Origin: UBA4722 sp041690995
GTDB lineage: Bacteria > Pseudomonadota > Gammaproteobacteria > DSM-16500
Length of the DNA stretch: 64,000 bases
Reading direction: 5' to 3'
Assembly (NCBI GenBank): GCA_041690995.1
Contig: JBEPVM010000001.1
Span: forward strand, 62,001-126,000
Shown: positions 51,970 through 61,097 of the stretch, piece by piece
How positions within the stretch are numbered: position 1 is the first letter of the stretch
Layout: the number at the start of each line of letters is the position of its first letter
Position numbers and translations under genes: made by a program
Notes under the pieces: model-generated
Databases searched by the model: none
Seen by the model: the letters and a program-made list of their open reading frames with translations, nothing else
Told to the model about the DNA's origin: nothing

Positions 51970-52329
51970 TTAGGTTGATAATACTTTTAATACAGTTTTT
52001 GGTGCTTTCTCTATTATCTTAAGAAAGTTACGAGCTATTGCGTTTGGGGTGCGTCTATGTTGTTCCCATTCTTGAATAGTTCTTATGTTGACCCCAAAAT
52101 ATTCAGCAAATGCTGTTTGTGAAACATGTAGTTTTTCACGCAGTTTTCTTACATTAATTTCTGCTGGTGGCGTTACGCGTTTGAATTTTTCTAATTGGGC
52201 ACGTGAAACGGGTTTGGCATCAGGATCAGGTTTTGCAGCTGAAATAATCTGCTCTTCTGTTAAAGATTTTAGTTTATTCCATTTTGTTTTACCTTTAGGT
52301 TTTTTCTTTGTCATATTTTTTTTGCTCAT
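51970..52329 (-). CDS. Helix-turn-helix regulator, orphan antitoxin-like (HigA/BrnA-associated type)
   Basis: A basic N-terminus (MTKKKPKGKTKW), then EEQIISAAKPDPDAKPVSRAQL and a Cro/C1-type helix-turn-helix (KLHVSQTAFAEYFGVNIRTIQEWEQHRRTP). This pattern is common in antitoxins paired with BrnT or HigB toxins; no toxin is next to it. I start at 52329. A longer frame to 52419 would run through a promoter-like site and a duplicated epimerase fragment, so its first 30 residues are probably untranslated. Confidence 0.75.
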   Translation of the reverse strand: MSKKNMTKKKPKGKTKWNKLKSLTEEQIISAAKPDPDAKPVSRAQLEKFKRVTPPAEINVRKLREKLHVSQTAFAEYFGVNIRTIQEWEQHRRTPNAIARNFLKIIEKAPKTVLKVLST

Positions 52330-52368
52330 TTTTACTGGCTCTATATTTTTAGACGTTATGTATTTTTT

Positions 52369-52397
52369 AATGTACGTCAAAGCCGTATAGCTGTCAA
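52369..52397 (-). promoter_or_regulatory. Sigma-70-like promoter of the orphan HTH gene
   Basis: On the minus strand TTGACA (52397-52392) and TACATT (52374-52369) are spaced by 17 bases, about 40 bases before the ATG at 52329. It lies within the 5' part of the longest possible frame and so favours the downstream start. Confidence 0.55.
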
Positions 52398-52399
52398 TA

Positions 52400-52444
52400 G
52401 GAACTAATAAAACCAGCACTGTCTGTGATGAGCATGGATTTCAT
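52400..52444 (-). pseudogene. Duplicated 5' end of the neighbouring epimerase gene
   Basis: Reads MKSMLITDSAGFISS then Tyr and a stop, against MKSILITGGAGFIGSH of the intact gene at 51951. 39 of 45 bases match. The HTH gene lies between this fragment and the intact epimerase, so the arrangement is intact gene, inserted gene, remnant. Confidence 0.85.
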
Positions 52445-52593
52445 ATTCGAGGACATTAGCAGTCAGCAACTAGGGGCAGCACGCTGTGTTCTTACAAAAT
52501 TCGCAACAGGCCTGCCTTGAACTCCGAAAATTGAAGCGGAGATAAAAGGCATGCAAATTGCTAAATAAGCCGAGAATTATAGAAAAAGCACGC

Positions 52594-54165
52594 TTAACTT
52601 ATTCTACAACAGCAACAGCTATCAGAAGGCGCATTTGAAGGAGAATTATTCTCTACTCGATGCAAAAATGGCTCAGTGAGTTCGTTTTTGCTTTCGAGCG
52701 CTGGAGGCGCTTTGGGTGCTTTTCTCTGGAAGAGATTCATGACTGGGTTTGGTTTCATTTTCGCTTGAAGAAAGCGATCGAGGATATTCAGCAAGCTATC
52801 ATGCGTATTGTAATTTTCTCTGAGGTATTGGCATACTCTCTGCCAATGGTCTAACAATAGAGGGCTATATATGTTTTCTGTTTGGAGTAGTGCTTCTGCT
52901 TCCTGATCACGTATATACACGTTTTTATATTTTAAATTGGAATACAAGGATAAGAAATTGCTTACTACGGGGTCGCCTATTTCTGTGTCAACCACTTCTT
53001 TTAAACCCTGCATTAATCTAATTTTGTCATTACTGTGGGGTATAAATACAGGGAGTGCATCCATCGATATTGCATCCTGGAATGTGTTATCACCTGAACA
53101 ACCCATAAAAACCGTTGCTAATTGTTTAAATAAACGGTAGTCGTTTTCATACATATACACATCTTCTAATACCATACAGGTTTTATTTCCATTTCCTTCT
53201 AGCATTCGCTCAATGAGTTGATTTTTATTATTTACTATCACCACTTTGTTAAAGCCAAGTTGAACCAGTCTCGCTATCGATTTGTCGGCTAGAATAGAGT
53301 CTGCATGGAGTGTTCCTTGTAGAAATAGATGTCTAGGATCTTCTAGGGTTAATATCCCTTTATAAGCGTTTAATAAGAAATGATAGCCTATTTCTTCATT
53401 TAAGAAATAACAGGGGATAAAAATGACTTCTTCTATTTGTTGCAGAGGAAGTTTATCAGGATTCCCTTGATTAAGGAGGCGATGGAAGTTTTCATTTTCT
53501 ATTTTAGACAAACATCCAGCACGTTCTTCTGCGTTCAATTTCTTATTCTGCAAAAAAATTCCAACTCCACGAGGGCCATTTTTTTGCCGGGAAAATCCCA
53601 TGCTAACCGTGTAATTTTTATCTGGTTTAAACTGCCCGGTAGAATTTTCGCCATTTTCATTTGGGCCATAGTCGGGAACCCTAGAGGAGGGTGAAGAACC
53701 GTGCTCCATAAGGTATATAGTTTTTTCCCTGGGCATCTCTATATAAAACGCGCCATTCATTGTCATTGGAATAACAGAAAGGGAAATCCATACATATACA
53801 TTTAACGTCTTAATAACCTTTTGTAGTTGTAGGCCATCATTTTTGATATAAAGAGTTAATTTTTCGTTGCTACTCTGATTGATTTTGCCAATAATTGTTT
53901 CTTGATCTTTTAAGAAATCACACTCTTCTTGCGATAAATAATCGTCACGTGTTCCTCTAATAAGTCCATAATGCAGTAATTTATCTACCGTTAATACCAA
54001 TCTTTTTTTTGCGTTGGATTTGTAATAGTCGCGTTCATATTGTATATGGTATACAAATTGCATATCCGGTCTTTGTTTTTTGAGACGCTCTCCCCCAGTC
54101 AGTATATGTTCTAAATCTCCGATTCCATCGGTCATCACTCTTCCAGTTATGCCTATAGTTAACAT
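52594..54165 (-). CDS. Orphan protein, GT-B-like motif, C-terminal cysteine cluster
   Basis: A 523-residue soluble protein without signal peptide. The start ITGRVMTDGIGDLEHI is reminiscent of a nucleotide-binding turn, and FMGCSGDNTFQDAISMDALP near residues 370-390 resembles the donor-site segment of GT-B glycosyltransferases; both are weak, by-eye similarities. The C-terminus is Pro-rich, ending SDSCCCCRIS: four consecutive cysteines, the last of them in a CxxX-like position. Such tails are lipidated in eukaryotic cells, so a host-targeted effector is possible. AAGGAGAAG precedes the ATG. No family recognised with confidence. Confidence 0.7.
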   Translation of the reverse strand: MLTIGITGRVMTDGIGDLEHILTGGERLKKQRPDMQFVYHIQYERDYYKSNAKKRLVLTVDKLLHYGLIRGTRDDYLSQEECDFLKDQETIIGKINQSSNEKLTLYIKNDGLQLQKVIKTLNVYVWISLSVIPMTMNGAFYIEMPREKTIYLMEHGSSPSSRVPDYGPNENGENSTGQFKPDKNYTVSMGFSRQKNGPRGVGIFLQNKKLNAEERAGCLSKIENENFHRLLNQGNPDKLPLQQIEEVIFIPCYFLNEEIGYHFLLNAYKGILTLEDPRHLFLQGTLHADSILADKSIARLVQLGFNKVVIVNNKNQLIERMLEGNGNKTCMVLEDVYMYENDYRLFKQLATVFMGCSGDNTFQDAISMDALPVFIPHSNDKIRLMQGLKEVVDTEIGDPVVSNFLSLYSNLKYKNVYIRDQEAEALLQTENIYSPLLLDHWQRVCQYLRENYNTHDSLLNILDRFLQAKMKPNPVMNLFQRKAPKAPPALESKNELTEPFLHRVENNSPSNAPSDSCCCCRIS

Positions 54166-54307
54166 ATCTCTTCTCCTTAAAATGTTTTGTAGAATACCAT
54201 ATTGAGGGTTGAAATTTAAAGAAAATAGATGTTAAAAAAACAAGAATATTGCGTACTAGCTCGTCTTGTAAGTCAAGAGAAAAGTAATACACGGGATTGT
54301 TTATATA

Positions 54308-55255
54308 TTAAAAAGAAGAAACAAAAACATCTAATAATTGGCTACTACTAATATCTAAATGGCATTGGTGGTCTAGCTCTCGAATGCCAGTGGGGCTGGT
54401 AATGTTTATTTCAGTGATAAAATCTCCAATGACATCTAACCCCACAAATAATAATCCTTTTTCGCGTAATGTCGGTGCAATAGCGTTACAGATTTTTAAG
54501 TCTTGCTGCGTTAAAGGTTGTGCGATACCTGTAGCGCCAGCAGCCAGGTTGCCGCGATGGTCGCCTGTTGCTGGAATACGTGCAAGTGCGTAGGGAATGG
54601 GTTCGCCATCAATGAGTAAAATGCGTTTATCGCCCTTAGAAATTTCAGGAATAAAATGTTGTGCCATGAGGAAATGGTTTTCTTGTTGTGTTAATAATTC
54701 AAAGACAACGTTGGCATTAGGATCGGATTCTGTTAGACGGAATATAGAAGCACCGCCCATAGCAGTGAGTGGCTTGCAGATAATATCTTTTTGTTCTCGA
54801 TGGAAATCGCGTAATAATTTAATATCCCGTGTCACGAGTGTCGCGGGACAAAGTTCAGGGAACCATGTCGTGAAAAATTTTTCATTCGCATCCCGCAAAC
54901 TTTGTGGTTTATTAAAAACTTTAACGCCTGCGCGTTCTGCTAATTCCAAAATATAAGTCGTGTAAATATACTCTAAATTAAAAGGTGGGTCTTTTCGCAT
55001 TAAAATAATAGGTAACTCGGCTAACTCAATGAGATGATAATCTTCTAGTGAAAACCAATGGCCAGGATCATGAAAAACCGTTAATAACCGACTATTTCCA
55101 AATGCCTTGCCATCTCGCACGAATAAATCTTTTTGCTCAAAATAATGGATAGTCCAACCACGTGCTGCGGCTTCCCATAACATGGCTAACGTGCTATCTT
55201 TGTGAAAATAAATAGAGTGAATAGGGTCCATCACAATGCCGATATGAATATTCAT
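54308..55255 (-). CDS. gshB: Glutathione synthetase
   Basis: ATP-grasp ligase joining gamma-glutamylcysteine and glycine. MNIHIGIVMDPIHSIYFHKDSTLAML is the standard N-terminus, so I start at the ATG at 55255; a frame extending 33 codons upstream has unrelated Cys-rich content. KPLTAMGGASIFRL, the GDKRILLIDGEPIPYALARIP segment and LLFVGLDVIGDFITEINITSPTG are the family's ATP- and metal-binding parts. It follows gshA by 14 bases; together they make glutathione. Confidence 0.95.
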   Translation of the reverse strand: MNIHIGIVMDPIHSIYFHKDSTLAMLWEAAARGWTIHYFEQKDLFVRDGKAFGNSRLLTVFHDPGHWFSLEDYHLIELAELPIILMRKDPPFNLEYIYTTYILELAERAGVKVFNKPQSLRDANEKFFTTWFPELCPATLVTRDIKLLRDFHREQKDIICKPLTAMGGASIFRLTESDPNANVVFELLTQQENHFLMAQHFIPEISKGDKRILLIDGEPIPYALARIPATGDHRGNLAAGATGIAQPLTQQDLKICNAIAPTLREKGLLFVGLDVIGDFITEINITSPTGIRELDHQCHLDISSSQLLDVFVSSF

Positions 55256-55269
55256 TTTATGGGTGTTCC

Positions 55270-56556
55270 TTATTGATGTTCTAGTAATTCCCGGGCAGCA
55301 GCTAGCATACTTAAACGAGCAATGACACCATACGCATAAAAACGATTTTGACATTCTTCAAGAGATTGTTTTTCTGCAGGTGTATGACAAGGTTTTACAA
55401 ATGCTAATGGTTCAAAATGCATGCCAGGCGCATTGAGATTTTCATCAATGCCACGTTCCTTGTGAACACGATAAAAGCCACCCACTACACGTTGTCCCCA
55501 TAAATAAACCACTGGTTCTGCAACGGCATTCGTTGCGCTCCATGTTTCAAATGTATAAACGCCTTCTTGAATAATCACACGGTGTACAGGTTGCCCGCTT
55601 TTCGTTTTTGACATGCGGGTGCGTTCCTTACGATTTAATAAGTGCAGATCATTGACATCTCTCACTGTCATGACTGCCATGCCATACGTGCCTGCATCAG
55701 CTTTGACAATCACAAAAGGTTTGCTTGTAATAGTGTATTCATCGTATTTTTTTTGAATATCAGTCAGTAATTTTTCGACAGGGTGTATTAAACATCTGTT
55801 ACCTTCATCTTGCATGAAATCAATTTCGTGACATTGTAAGAATAATGGTGCAATCAACCAGGGATCAATATGAATTAATTCGGCAAACGCATGACTGACA
55901 TCCGCATAATATTGAAAATGGCCTGACTTTAAGCGTTGACTCCAGCCTAATTCTGCAGGAGGTACAATGGGTTGCTGTAGCTGCTGTAAAAGCGTGGGAA
56001 TTCCAGAAGATAAATCATTATTTAATAAAATAAGATCAGGGAGGAAACCTTGAATGCTGAGTTTATTATTTTCTCGCGTAATAGGCTCTAAATGAATTTG
56101 TTTACCATGCGTGAGTGTGATGTTGCTAGGTTCTGATAATAAAGAACCTAAGCGTACTTTAAAACCGGCGGCGGATAAAATAGATAATAATGTATCAATA
56201 TTATCCCAATAAAAAAGATTGCGCGTGTGATTTTCCGGGATTAATAAAATAGATTTAGCGGTGGGCAAATAGTGTGTAATAGCAACACGCGCTGCGTCGA
56301 TAGAGAGCGGCAGGAATTCGGGGTTTAAATTATTAAATCCCGCAGGAAATAAATTCATGTCAACAGGTGCTAGCTTAAATCCTGCATTACGTAAATCAAC
56401 GGAACCATAAATAGGCGCGGGACTGAGTTGCCACTGCGTTTCAAACCACTGCTCGATTTCTTTTTCTTTACTGAGCAATTGCTGTTCCAGCAAATGCAAA
56501 GGAGCCACCGATGCTGTTGTTAAGTGCGGGGTTTTATACGGTGGCTTAATAGGCAC
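55270..56556 (-). CDS. gshA: Glutamate-cysteine ligase, proteobacterial GshA type
   Basis: First enzyme of glutathione synthesis. The 428 residues resemble the GshA family of many beta- and gammaproteobacteria that is not homologous in sequence to E. coli GshA: PIYGSVDLRNAGFKLAPVDMNLFPAGFNNL near the N-terminus, VKADAGTYGMAVMTV and WGQRVVGGFYRVH in the ligase core. It overlaps dsbD by 11 bases upstream and gshB follows by 14, giving a thiol-redox operon dsbD-gshA-gshB. Confidence 0.92.
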   Translation of the reverse strand: MPIKPPYKTPHLTTASVAPLHLLEQQLLSKEKEIEQWFETQWQLSPAPIYGSVDLRNAGFKLAPVDMNLFPAGFNNLNPEFLPLSIDAARVAITHYLPTAKSILLIPENHTRNLFYWDNIDTLLSILSAAGFKVRLGSLLSEPSNITLTHGKQIHLEPITRENNKLSIQGFLPDLILLNNDLSSGIPTLLQQLQQPIVPPAELGWSQRLKSGHFQYYADVSHAFAELIHIDPWLIAPLFLQCHEIDFMQDEGNRCLIHPVEKLLTDIQKKYDEYTITSKPFVIVKADAGTYGMAVMTVRDVNDLHLLNRKERTRMSKTKSGQPVHRVIIQEGVYTFETWSATNAVAEPVVYLWGQRVVGGFYRVHKERGIDENLNAPGMHFEPLAFVKPCHTPAEKQSLEECQNRFYAYGVIARLSMLAAARELLEHQ

Positions 56557-58348
56557 GTGTCGTATCCTTTAATTTTTTGAGGTGTGATAATAATTCTGCT
56601 GAATTGGTTTCACCTATCATACGTTCTGAGATTAACTCATTACCATGCGGGGAAAAAAATAATAACACCGGAGGTGCGATAATTTGAAAGCGTTGCAGGA
56701 TGAAATGATCAAAACTGTTGTTTTTTGTAATATCTGCGCGTAACCAAACAAAAGTGGCCAGTGCTTGCTTGATGGCAGGCTGTGTGAATACATAACGATC
56801 CATGCTTACGCAGCTTGTACACCAATCTGCAGAAAAATCCAGCATGACCCATTTTTTTTCTTGGACGGCTTGTGCCAATAATTGATTCAGATGAGTATTA
56901 TTTTTTAAAAGGATAAATGGAGGTTCTTTTGTGATAGTCGAAGACGGAGAAGTCTGTTTTATGAATTGTAAATTTTCTAAAGGGTATAAAGGGTTAACAT
57001 TCCCTAGTAATGCACCCACCAGTAAGATAAGACCATAGATAAGCACTATACTGCTGATACCGTGACGCAGATGCTGCCATTTTGTAAATGCTTTAGCAAA
57101 CTCACCCATTGTAATGGCGGAGGTAATCAATAGAATTGACCACAGAAATAAAACAACAGGTCCAGGGAGTGCTTTGGCTAATAACCAAATCGCAAAAGCC
57201 AACATGAGAATGCCCACCAGGTGTTCTATCGTTCGCATCCACTCACCTGTCTTAGGTAGAAATTTACCAACCGAGGCTCCGAGGAGTAAAAGCGGCAATC
57301 CCATACCTATTCCCAGAGCTAATAAACTCAGGGCACCTAATCCAATATCGCCTGTATGGGCAATATAGGCCAAAACACCGACTAACGCAGGACTGATACA
57401 AGGAGAAACAATTAAGCTGGAGAGGCCTCCCATTAAGAATACGCCTAAATAAGTTCCGCTACGCTGATGATTACTAAACTTCGTTAAACGATTTTGCCAG
57501 CGAGGAGGAAGACGAAATTCATAGAGACCAAATAAAGATAAAGCTAATAAAACAAATATCCCACTGAATAAAACGATCACCCAGGGACGCTGTAATTCAA
57601 TTTGGATTCGGCTGCCAATCAAAGCAACGACCATCCCCGCGATGGCATAGGTGATCGCCATTCCTAATACATACGCGAGGGACAACCCAAATGTTTTAAT
57701 GGTAGGGCTTTTTTTGCGATGACCAACAATAATACCAGACAAAATAGGCACCATAGGGAGTACGCAAGGAGTCAAGGCTAAAAGTAATCCCAACCCTAAG
57801 AAGCTCAGAATAATGATAAAAATATTATGCTGCGTAAAAATTTGTTCTATATAACTTTTACTGCTTTGCTCTCCGGGGGATATAGCAGAGGGGATAGTGG
57901 TGATGACTCGGTTTTTAATGTTCAGCAGTACTGTTTTTTGTAGGGGGCTATAACAAAATCCATGGCTTGAACATCCTTGATAGTGAATAGTCAATGCGAG
58001 TGTATTTTGGTGGAGGGGGATTATCAGAGGCACAATAATCTTCAATGTGTTTTTATAGATTTGATCAATATGAATGGCGCTTCGCTTCATTATGCTGGGC
58101 GGTAAAATAATTTTACCTGTTTTTATTTGACTTGCAGGGGTTAATGCAAAGTGAAGTTTGTTACGATAAAGGTAGTAATTAGGTGCAATATGCCATTCCA
58201 GGATTAATTGTTTAGGTGGGTTTAGATAGGCTGAAAAAACAAATGCCTGATCAGGTTGTAAGGGCTGTGATAGTTCTAGCGCCTGGTTTGGCAATGAAAA
58301 TAGTAATAAGTTTATACATAAAATAACAAATAATAATATTCTTTTCAT
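56546..58348 (-). CDS. dsbD: Thiol:disulfide interchange protein DsbD
   Basis: Moves electrons from cytoplasmic thioredoxin to periplasmic DsbC and related proteins. Signal peptide, an N-terminal immunoglobulin-like domain with CSSHGFC, an eight-helix membrane domain with the redox cysteines in TPCVLPMVPI and SPCISPALVG, and a C-terminal thioredoxin-like domain with WCTSC near residue 508. 600 residues, full length. First gene of the dsbD-gshA-gshB operon. Confidence 0.95.
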   Translation of the reverse strand: MKRILLFVILCINLLLFSLPNQALELSQPLQPDQAFVFSAYLNPPKQLILEWHIAPNYYLYRNKLHFALTPASQIKTGKIILPPSIMKRSAIHIDQIYKNTLKIIVPLIIPLHQNTLALTIHYQGCSSHGFCYSPLQKTVLLNIKNRVITTIPSAISPGEQSSKSYIEQIFTQHNIFIIILSFLGLGLLLALTPCVLPMVPILSGIIVGHRKKSPTIKTFGLSLAYVLGMAITYAIAGMVVALIGSRIQIELQRPWVIVLFSGIFVLLALSLFGLYEFRLPPRWQNRLTKFSNHQRSGTYLGVFLMGGLSSLIVSPCISPALVGVLAYIAHTGDIGLGALSLLALGIGMGLPLLLLGASVGKFLPKTGEWMRTIEHLVGILMLAFAIWLLAKALPGPVVLFLWSILLITSAITMGEFAKAFTKWQHLRHGISSIVLIYGLILLVGALLGNVNPLYPLENLQFIKQTSPSSTITKEPPFILLKNNTHLNQLLAQAVQEKKWVMLDFSADWCTSCVSMDRYVFTQPAIKQALATFVWLRADITKNNSFDHFILQRFQIIAPPVLLFFSPHGNELISERMIGETNSAELLSHLKKLKDTTRAY

Positions 58349-58434
58349 AAACGAGTCCTGTGATCTTTAGCCTAATATATAACCTCGAGTACCTATCGGC
58401 AAATAATTCACAGGATATTTATTTGGTATTGGCT

Positions 58435-58462
58435 CTTGAGAATGCTTAATTGATCCCCATAT
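58435..58462 (+). promoter_or_regulatory. Sigma-32 heat-shock promoter of groESL
   Basis: CTTGAG at 58435-58440 and CCCCATAT at 58455-58462, spacer 14 bases, matching the RpoH consensus CTTGAA/CCCCATNT with one mismatch. It is 54 bases before the groES ATG. No CIRCE inverted repeat is seen, so control is by sigma-32 rather than HrcA. Confidence 0.9.
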
Positions 58463-58515
58463 AAGACAAGGGAAACACAAGATTCATTCATTTTTTAATA
58501 GTAGGAGGAATATAA

Positions 58516-58818
58516 ATGGGCATCAATAAAAAAATTCGTCCTTTGGCGGACAGAATTGTAGTACAACCCCGCGAACAAGAAACCACAACGGCTGGCGGTA
58601 TCGTTATTCCTGATTCAGCAGATAAAGATAAGCCAATTGAAGGCACGGTTATTGCTGTAGGTGGTGGTAAATACGTGGATGGTAAACTCCAGCCATTGCA
58701 ACTAAAAGTAAATGATAAGGTATTGTTTGGAAAATATGCAGGCACAGCCGTTAAGCTGGATGACAAAGAATACCTGATTATGCGCGAAGAAGATGTTTTA
58801 GGTATTGTGGAAGCGTAA
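58516..58818 (+). CDS. groES: Co-chaperonin GroES
   Basis: Ten-kilodalton lid of the chaperonin. KIRPLADRIVVQPREQE at the N-terminus, the mobile loop ETTTAGGIVIPDSA that docks on GroEL and the C-terminal YLIMREEDVLGIVE are all standard. 100 residues. AGGAGGAA precedes the ATG. groEL follows 58 bases downstream under the same heat-shock promoter. Confidence 0.97.
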   Translation: MGINKKIRPLADRIVVQPREQETTTAGGIVIPDSADKDKPIEGTVIAVGGGKYVDGKLQPLQLKVNDKVLFGKYAGTAVKLDDKEYLIMREEDVLGIVEA

Positions 58819-58876
58819 TTTTTATATTTTAAAATTTTCATAAAAATTTTATTAATAATACAAGAGGAATTTAACC

Positions 58877-60538
58877 ATGGGTGCAGCAAGAGATATTAGT
58901 TTTGGAGATGAAGGCCGTCAGCGTATGCTGACAGGCGTTAATAAATTAGCACATGCGGTAGAAGCTACAATGGGTCCACGGGGTCGTAACGTGGCCATTG
59001 ATAAATCGTATGGCGCACCGACTATTACTAAAGACGGTGTATCAGTCGCTAAAGAAATTGTGTTAAAAGATAAATTTGAAAACATGGGCGCTCAAATGGT
59101 GAAAGAAGTCGCATCAAAGACTTCGGATATCGCAGGTGATGGTACAACTACGGCGACTAAGTTAGCTCAGAAAATTTTTGTTGAGGGCTTGAGAGCAGTG
59201 GTAGCAGGTTTTAATCCCATGGATTTGAAGCGTGGCATTGATAAAGCAGTAGCAGCAGTTGTGGAAGAATTGAAAAAAATGTCCGTTTCCTGCAAGGACA
59301 GTAAGGCCATCGCACAAGTGGGTACGATTTCAGCCAATTCCGATGAGTCTATTGGCCAGATTATTGCAGATGCAATGAGTAAAGTAGGTAAAGAAGGTGT
59401 GATTACAGTAGAAGAAGGCTCAGGATTGGACAATGAATTGTCTGTCGTTGAGGGTATGCAATTCGATCGTGGTTATCTCTCGCCTTACTTTATTACTGAC
59501 CAACAAAATATGTCAGCTAATTTAGAAAATCCACTGATCTTGATTGTGGATAAGAAAATTTCATCTATCCGTGATTTATTACCTACCCTGGAAGCCGTTG
59601 CTAAATCCAGCCGCAGCTTATTGATTATTGCAGAAGATGTGGAAGGCGAAGCGTTAGCCACTTTGGTTGTGAATCACATGCGCGGTATTGTAAAAATTTG
59701 TGCAGTGAAAGCGCCTGGATTCGGCGATCGTCGTAAAGAAATGTTACAAGACATTGCGATTTTAACGAAAGCACAAGTGATCGCTGAAGAAATAGGCCGT
59801 ACACTGGAATCCACTACGTTGAAAGACTTAGGTTCTGCGAAACGTATCCATATCACTAAAGATAATACCACTATTATTGATGGTGCTGGGGAAAAGAAAG
59901 ACATTACTGATCGCATTACTCAGTTGCGCGCACGTATTGAAGAAACCACATCTGATTATGATCGTGAGAAATTACAAGAACGTGTTGCTAAATTAGCGGG
60001 CGGTGTTGCCGTTATTAAAGTAGGCGCTGGTTCTGAAATTGAAATGAAAGAAAAGAAAGCGCGTGTGGAAGATGCATTGCATGCGACTCGTGCTGCTGTT
60101 GAAGAAGGGGTTGTTCCTGGGGGCGGTGTTGCACTGATTCGTGCATTGCAAGCAGTCAAAAATCTCAAAGGCAGTAATGATGCGCAAACGATGGGTATTC
60201 AATTGACATATAAAGCGCTTGAAGCGCCATTGCGTCAGATTGTGACGAATGCGGGTTACGAAGCCTCTGTTGTTGTGAACAAAGTCATAGAAGGCAAAGG
60301 AAACTTCGGGTTCAACGCAGCGACTGGCGAATACGGTGACATGATCGAAATGGGTATTTTAGATCCTACCAAAGTCACCCGTACCGCGTTACAACAAGCG
60401 GCGTCTGTTTCTGGCCTGATGATTACTACGGAATGCATGATCACTGATCTTCCTAAAGATGAAACTGACGCTGGCATGGGCGGTGGTGGTGGTATGGGAG
60501 GAATGGGCGGCATGGGAGGCATGGGCGGGATGATGTAA
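58877..60538 (+). CDS. groL: Chaperonin GroEL
   Basis: Sixty-kilodalton chaperonin. MGPRGRNVAIDKSYGAPTITKDGVSVAKEI, GDGTTTATKLAQ and the ATP-binding GAGSEIEMKEKKARVEDALHATRAAVEEGVVPGGG regions are conserved; the tail is the usual Gly-Met repeat (GGMGGMGGMGG). 553 residues, slightly longer than E. coli GroEL (548). GAGGA precedes the ATG. Followed by a strong terminator. Only copy in the window. Confidence 0.98.
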   Translation: MGAARDISFGDEGRQRMLTGVNKLAHAVEATMGPRGRNVAIDKSYGAPTITKDGVSVAKEIVLKDKFENMGAQMVKEVASKTSDIAGDGTTTATKLAQKIFVEGLRAVVAGFNPMDLKRGIDKAVAAVVEELKKMSVSCKDSKAIAQVGTISANSDESIGQIIADAMSKVGKEGVITVEEGSGLDNELSVVEGMQFDRGYLSPYFITDQQNMSANLENPLILIVDKKISSIRDLLPTLEAVAKSSRSLLIIAEDVEGEALATLVVNHMRGIVKICAVKAPGFGDRRKEMLQDIAILTKAQVIAEEIGRTLESTTLKDLGSAKRIHITKDNTTIIDGAGEKKDITDRITQLRARIEETTSDYDREKLQERVAKLAGGVAVIKVGAGSEIEMKEKKARVEDALHATRAAVEEGVVPGGGVALIRALQAVKNLKGSNDAQTMGIQLTYKALEAPLRQIVTNAGYEASVVVNKVIEGKGNFGFNAATGEYGDMIEMGILDPTKVTRTALQQAASVSGLMITTECMITDLPKDETDAGMGGGGGMGGMGGMGGMGGMM

Positions 60539-60570
60539 TCTCCCTCAAGCCTTCCTATACTTTAAATGTA

Positions 60571-61032
60571 TTAAACCCCGCTAACTGGCGGGGTTTTTTC
60601 GTTAGTTATTGTAAACGGCACACCCGCATATTGTTGTACGTGACATTTAAAGCTGCTTTCAGTAGGGGCTAAGACCCCTGTTAAAGTAATAGACATGGAT
60701 TGCCCTGTCAAAATCCCCTTTTCTAAATGGCAGAAATTTCTTATTTTTGCATAAGGGCCAAACACAATATTAGATGCAGTGACCTTGTAAGTATGCCCAT
60801 AAGTAAATGCTATCCAAAAATTAGTTTGCTCGCGTATGTCAAATAAGTAGGGCGATACTCGCCCTGTTTCTTCATCTCGAACAATGAGTAACCAGGTGGG
60901 CTTACCATAGATACTCAAAAAACGCGTATTGATTTGCAAAACTTGCCCTATAGATTCATCAGCCAGTGCAAAGTTGGACGCGCTTACCGCTAATAAAAAT
61001 CCTATAATCCATTTACATTTTTTTATTTTCAT
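60571..61032 (-). CDS. Small secreted protein, unknown
   Basis: 153 residues from the ATG at 61032; a TTG five codons upstream is possible. Basic N-terminus and signal peptide (KIKKCKWIIGFLLAVSASNFALA, cut near residue 22), then a beta-rich mature part with two cysteines (NFCHLEK and FKCHVQQ). The stop lies inside the groEL terminator stem, so the final residues (EKTPPVSGV) come from terminator sequence. No family recognised. Confidence 0.65.
   Translation of the reverse strand: MKIKKCKWIIGFLLAVSASNFALADESIGQVLQINTRFLSIYGKPTWLLIVRDEETGRVSPYLFDIREQTNFWIAFTYGHTYKVTASNIVFGPYAKIRNFCHLEKGILTGQSMSITLTGVLAPTESSFKCHVQQYAGVPFTITNEKTPPVSGV
60573..60599 (+). terminator. Intrinsic terminator after groEL
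   Basis: Perfect 9-bp stem AAACCCCGC/GCGGGGTTT around a 6-base loop, then a T-run. The A-run on the other side makes it bidirectional; on the minus strand it also encodes the last codons of the convergent gene. Confidence 0.95.
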
Positions 61033-61097
61033 AAAAATATTATCCAATAATCAAATTTATCTTACTATAATAGGTATCATATTATCTGAGAATAGTC

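Noticed and set aside
52330..52419. Longer N-terminus for the orphan HTH gene
   Set aside because: It lies over a promoter-like site and the duplicated epimerase fragment read in another frame; no binding site before its ATG.
55256..55354. 33-codon N-terminal extension of gshB
   Set aside because: The family N-terminus starts exactly at MNIHIGIV, and the extension overlaps the end of gshA in another frame.
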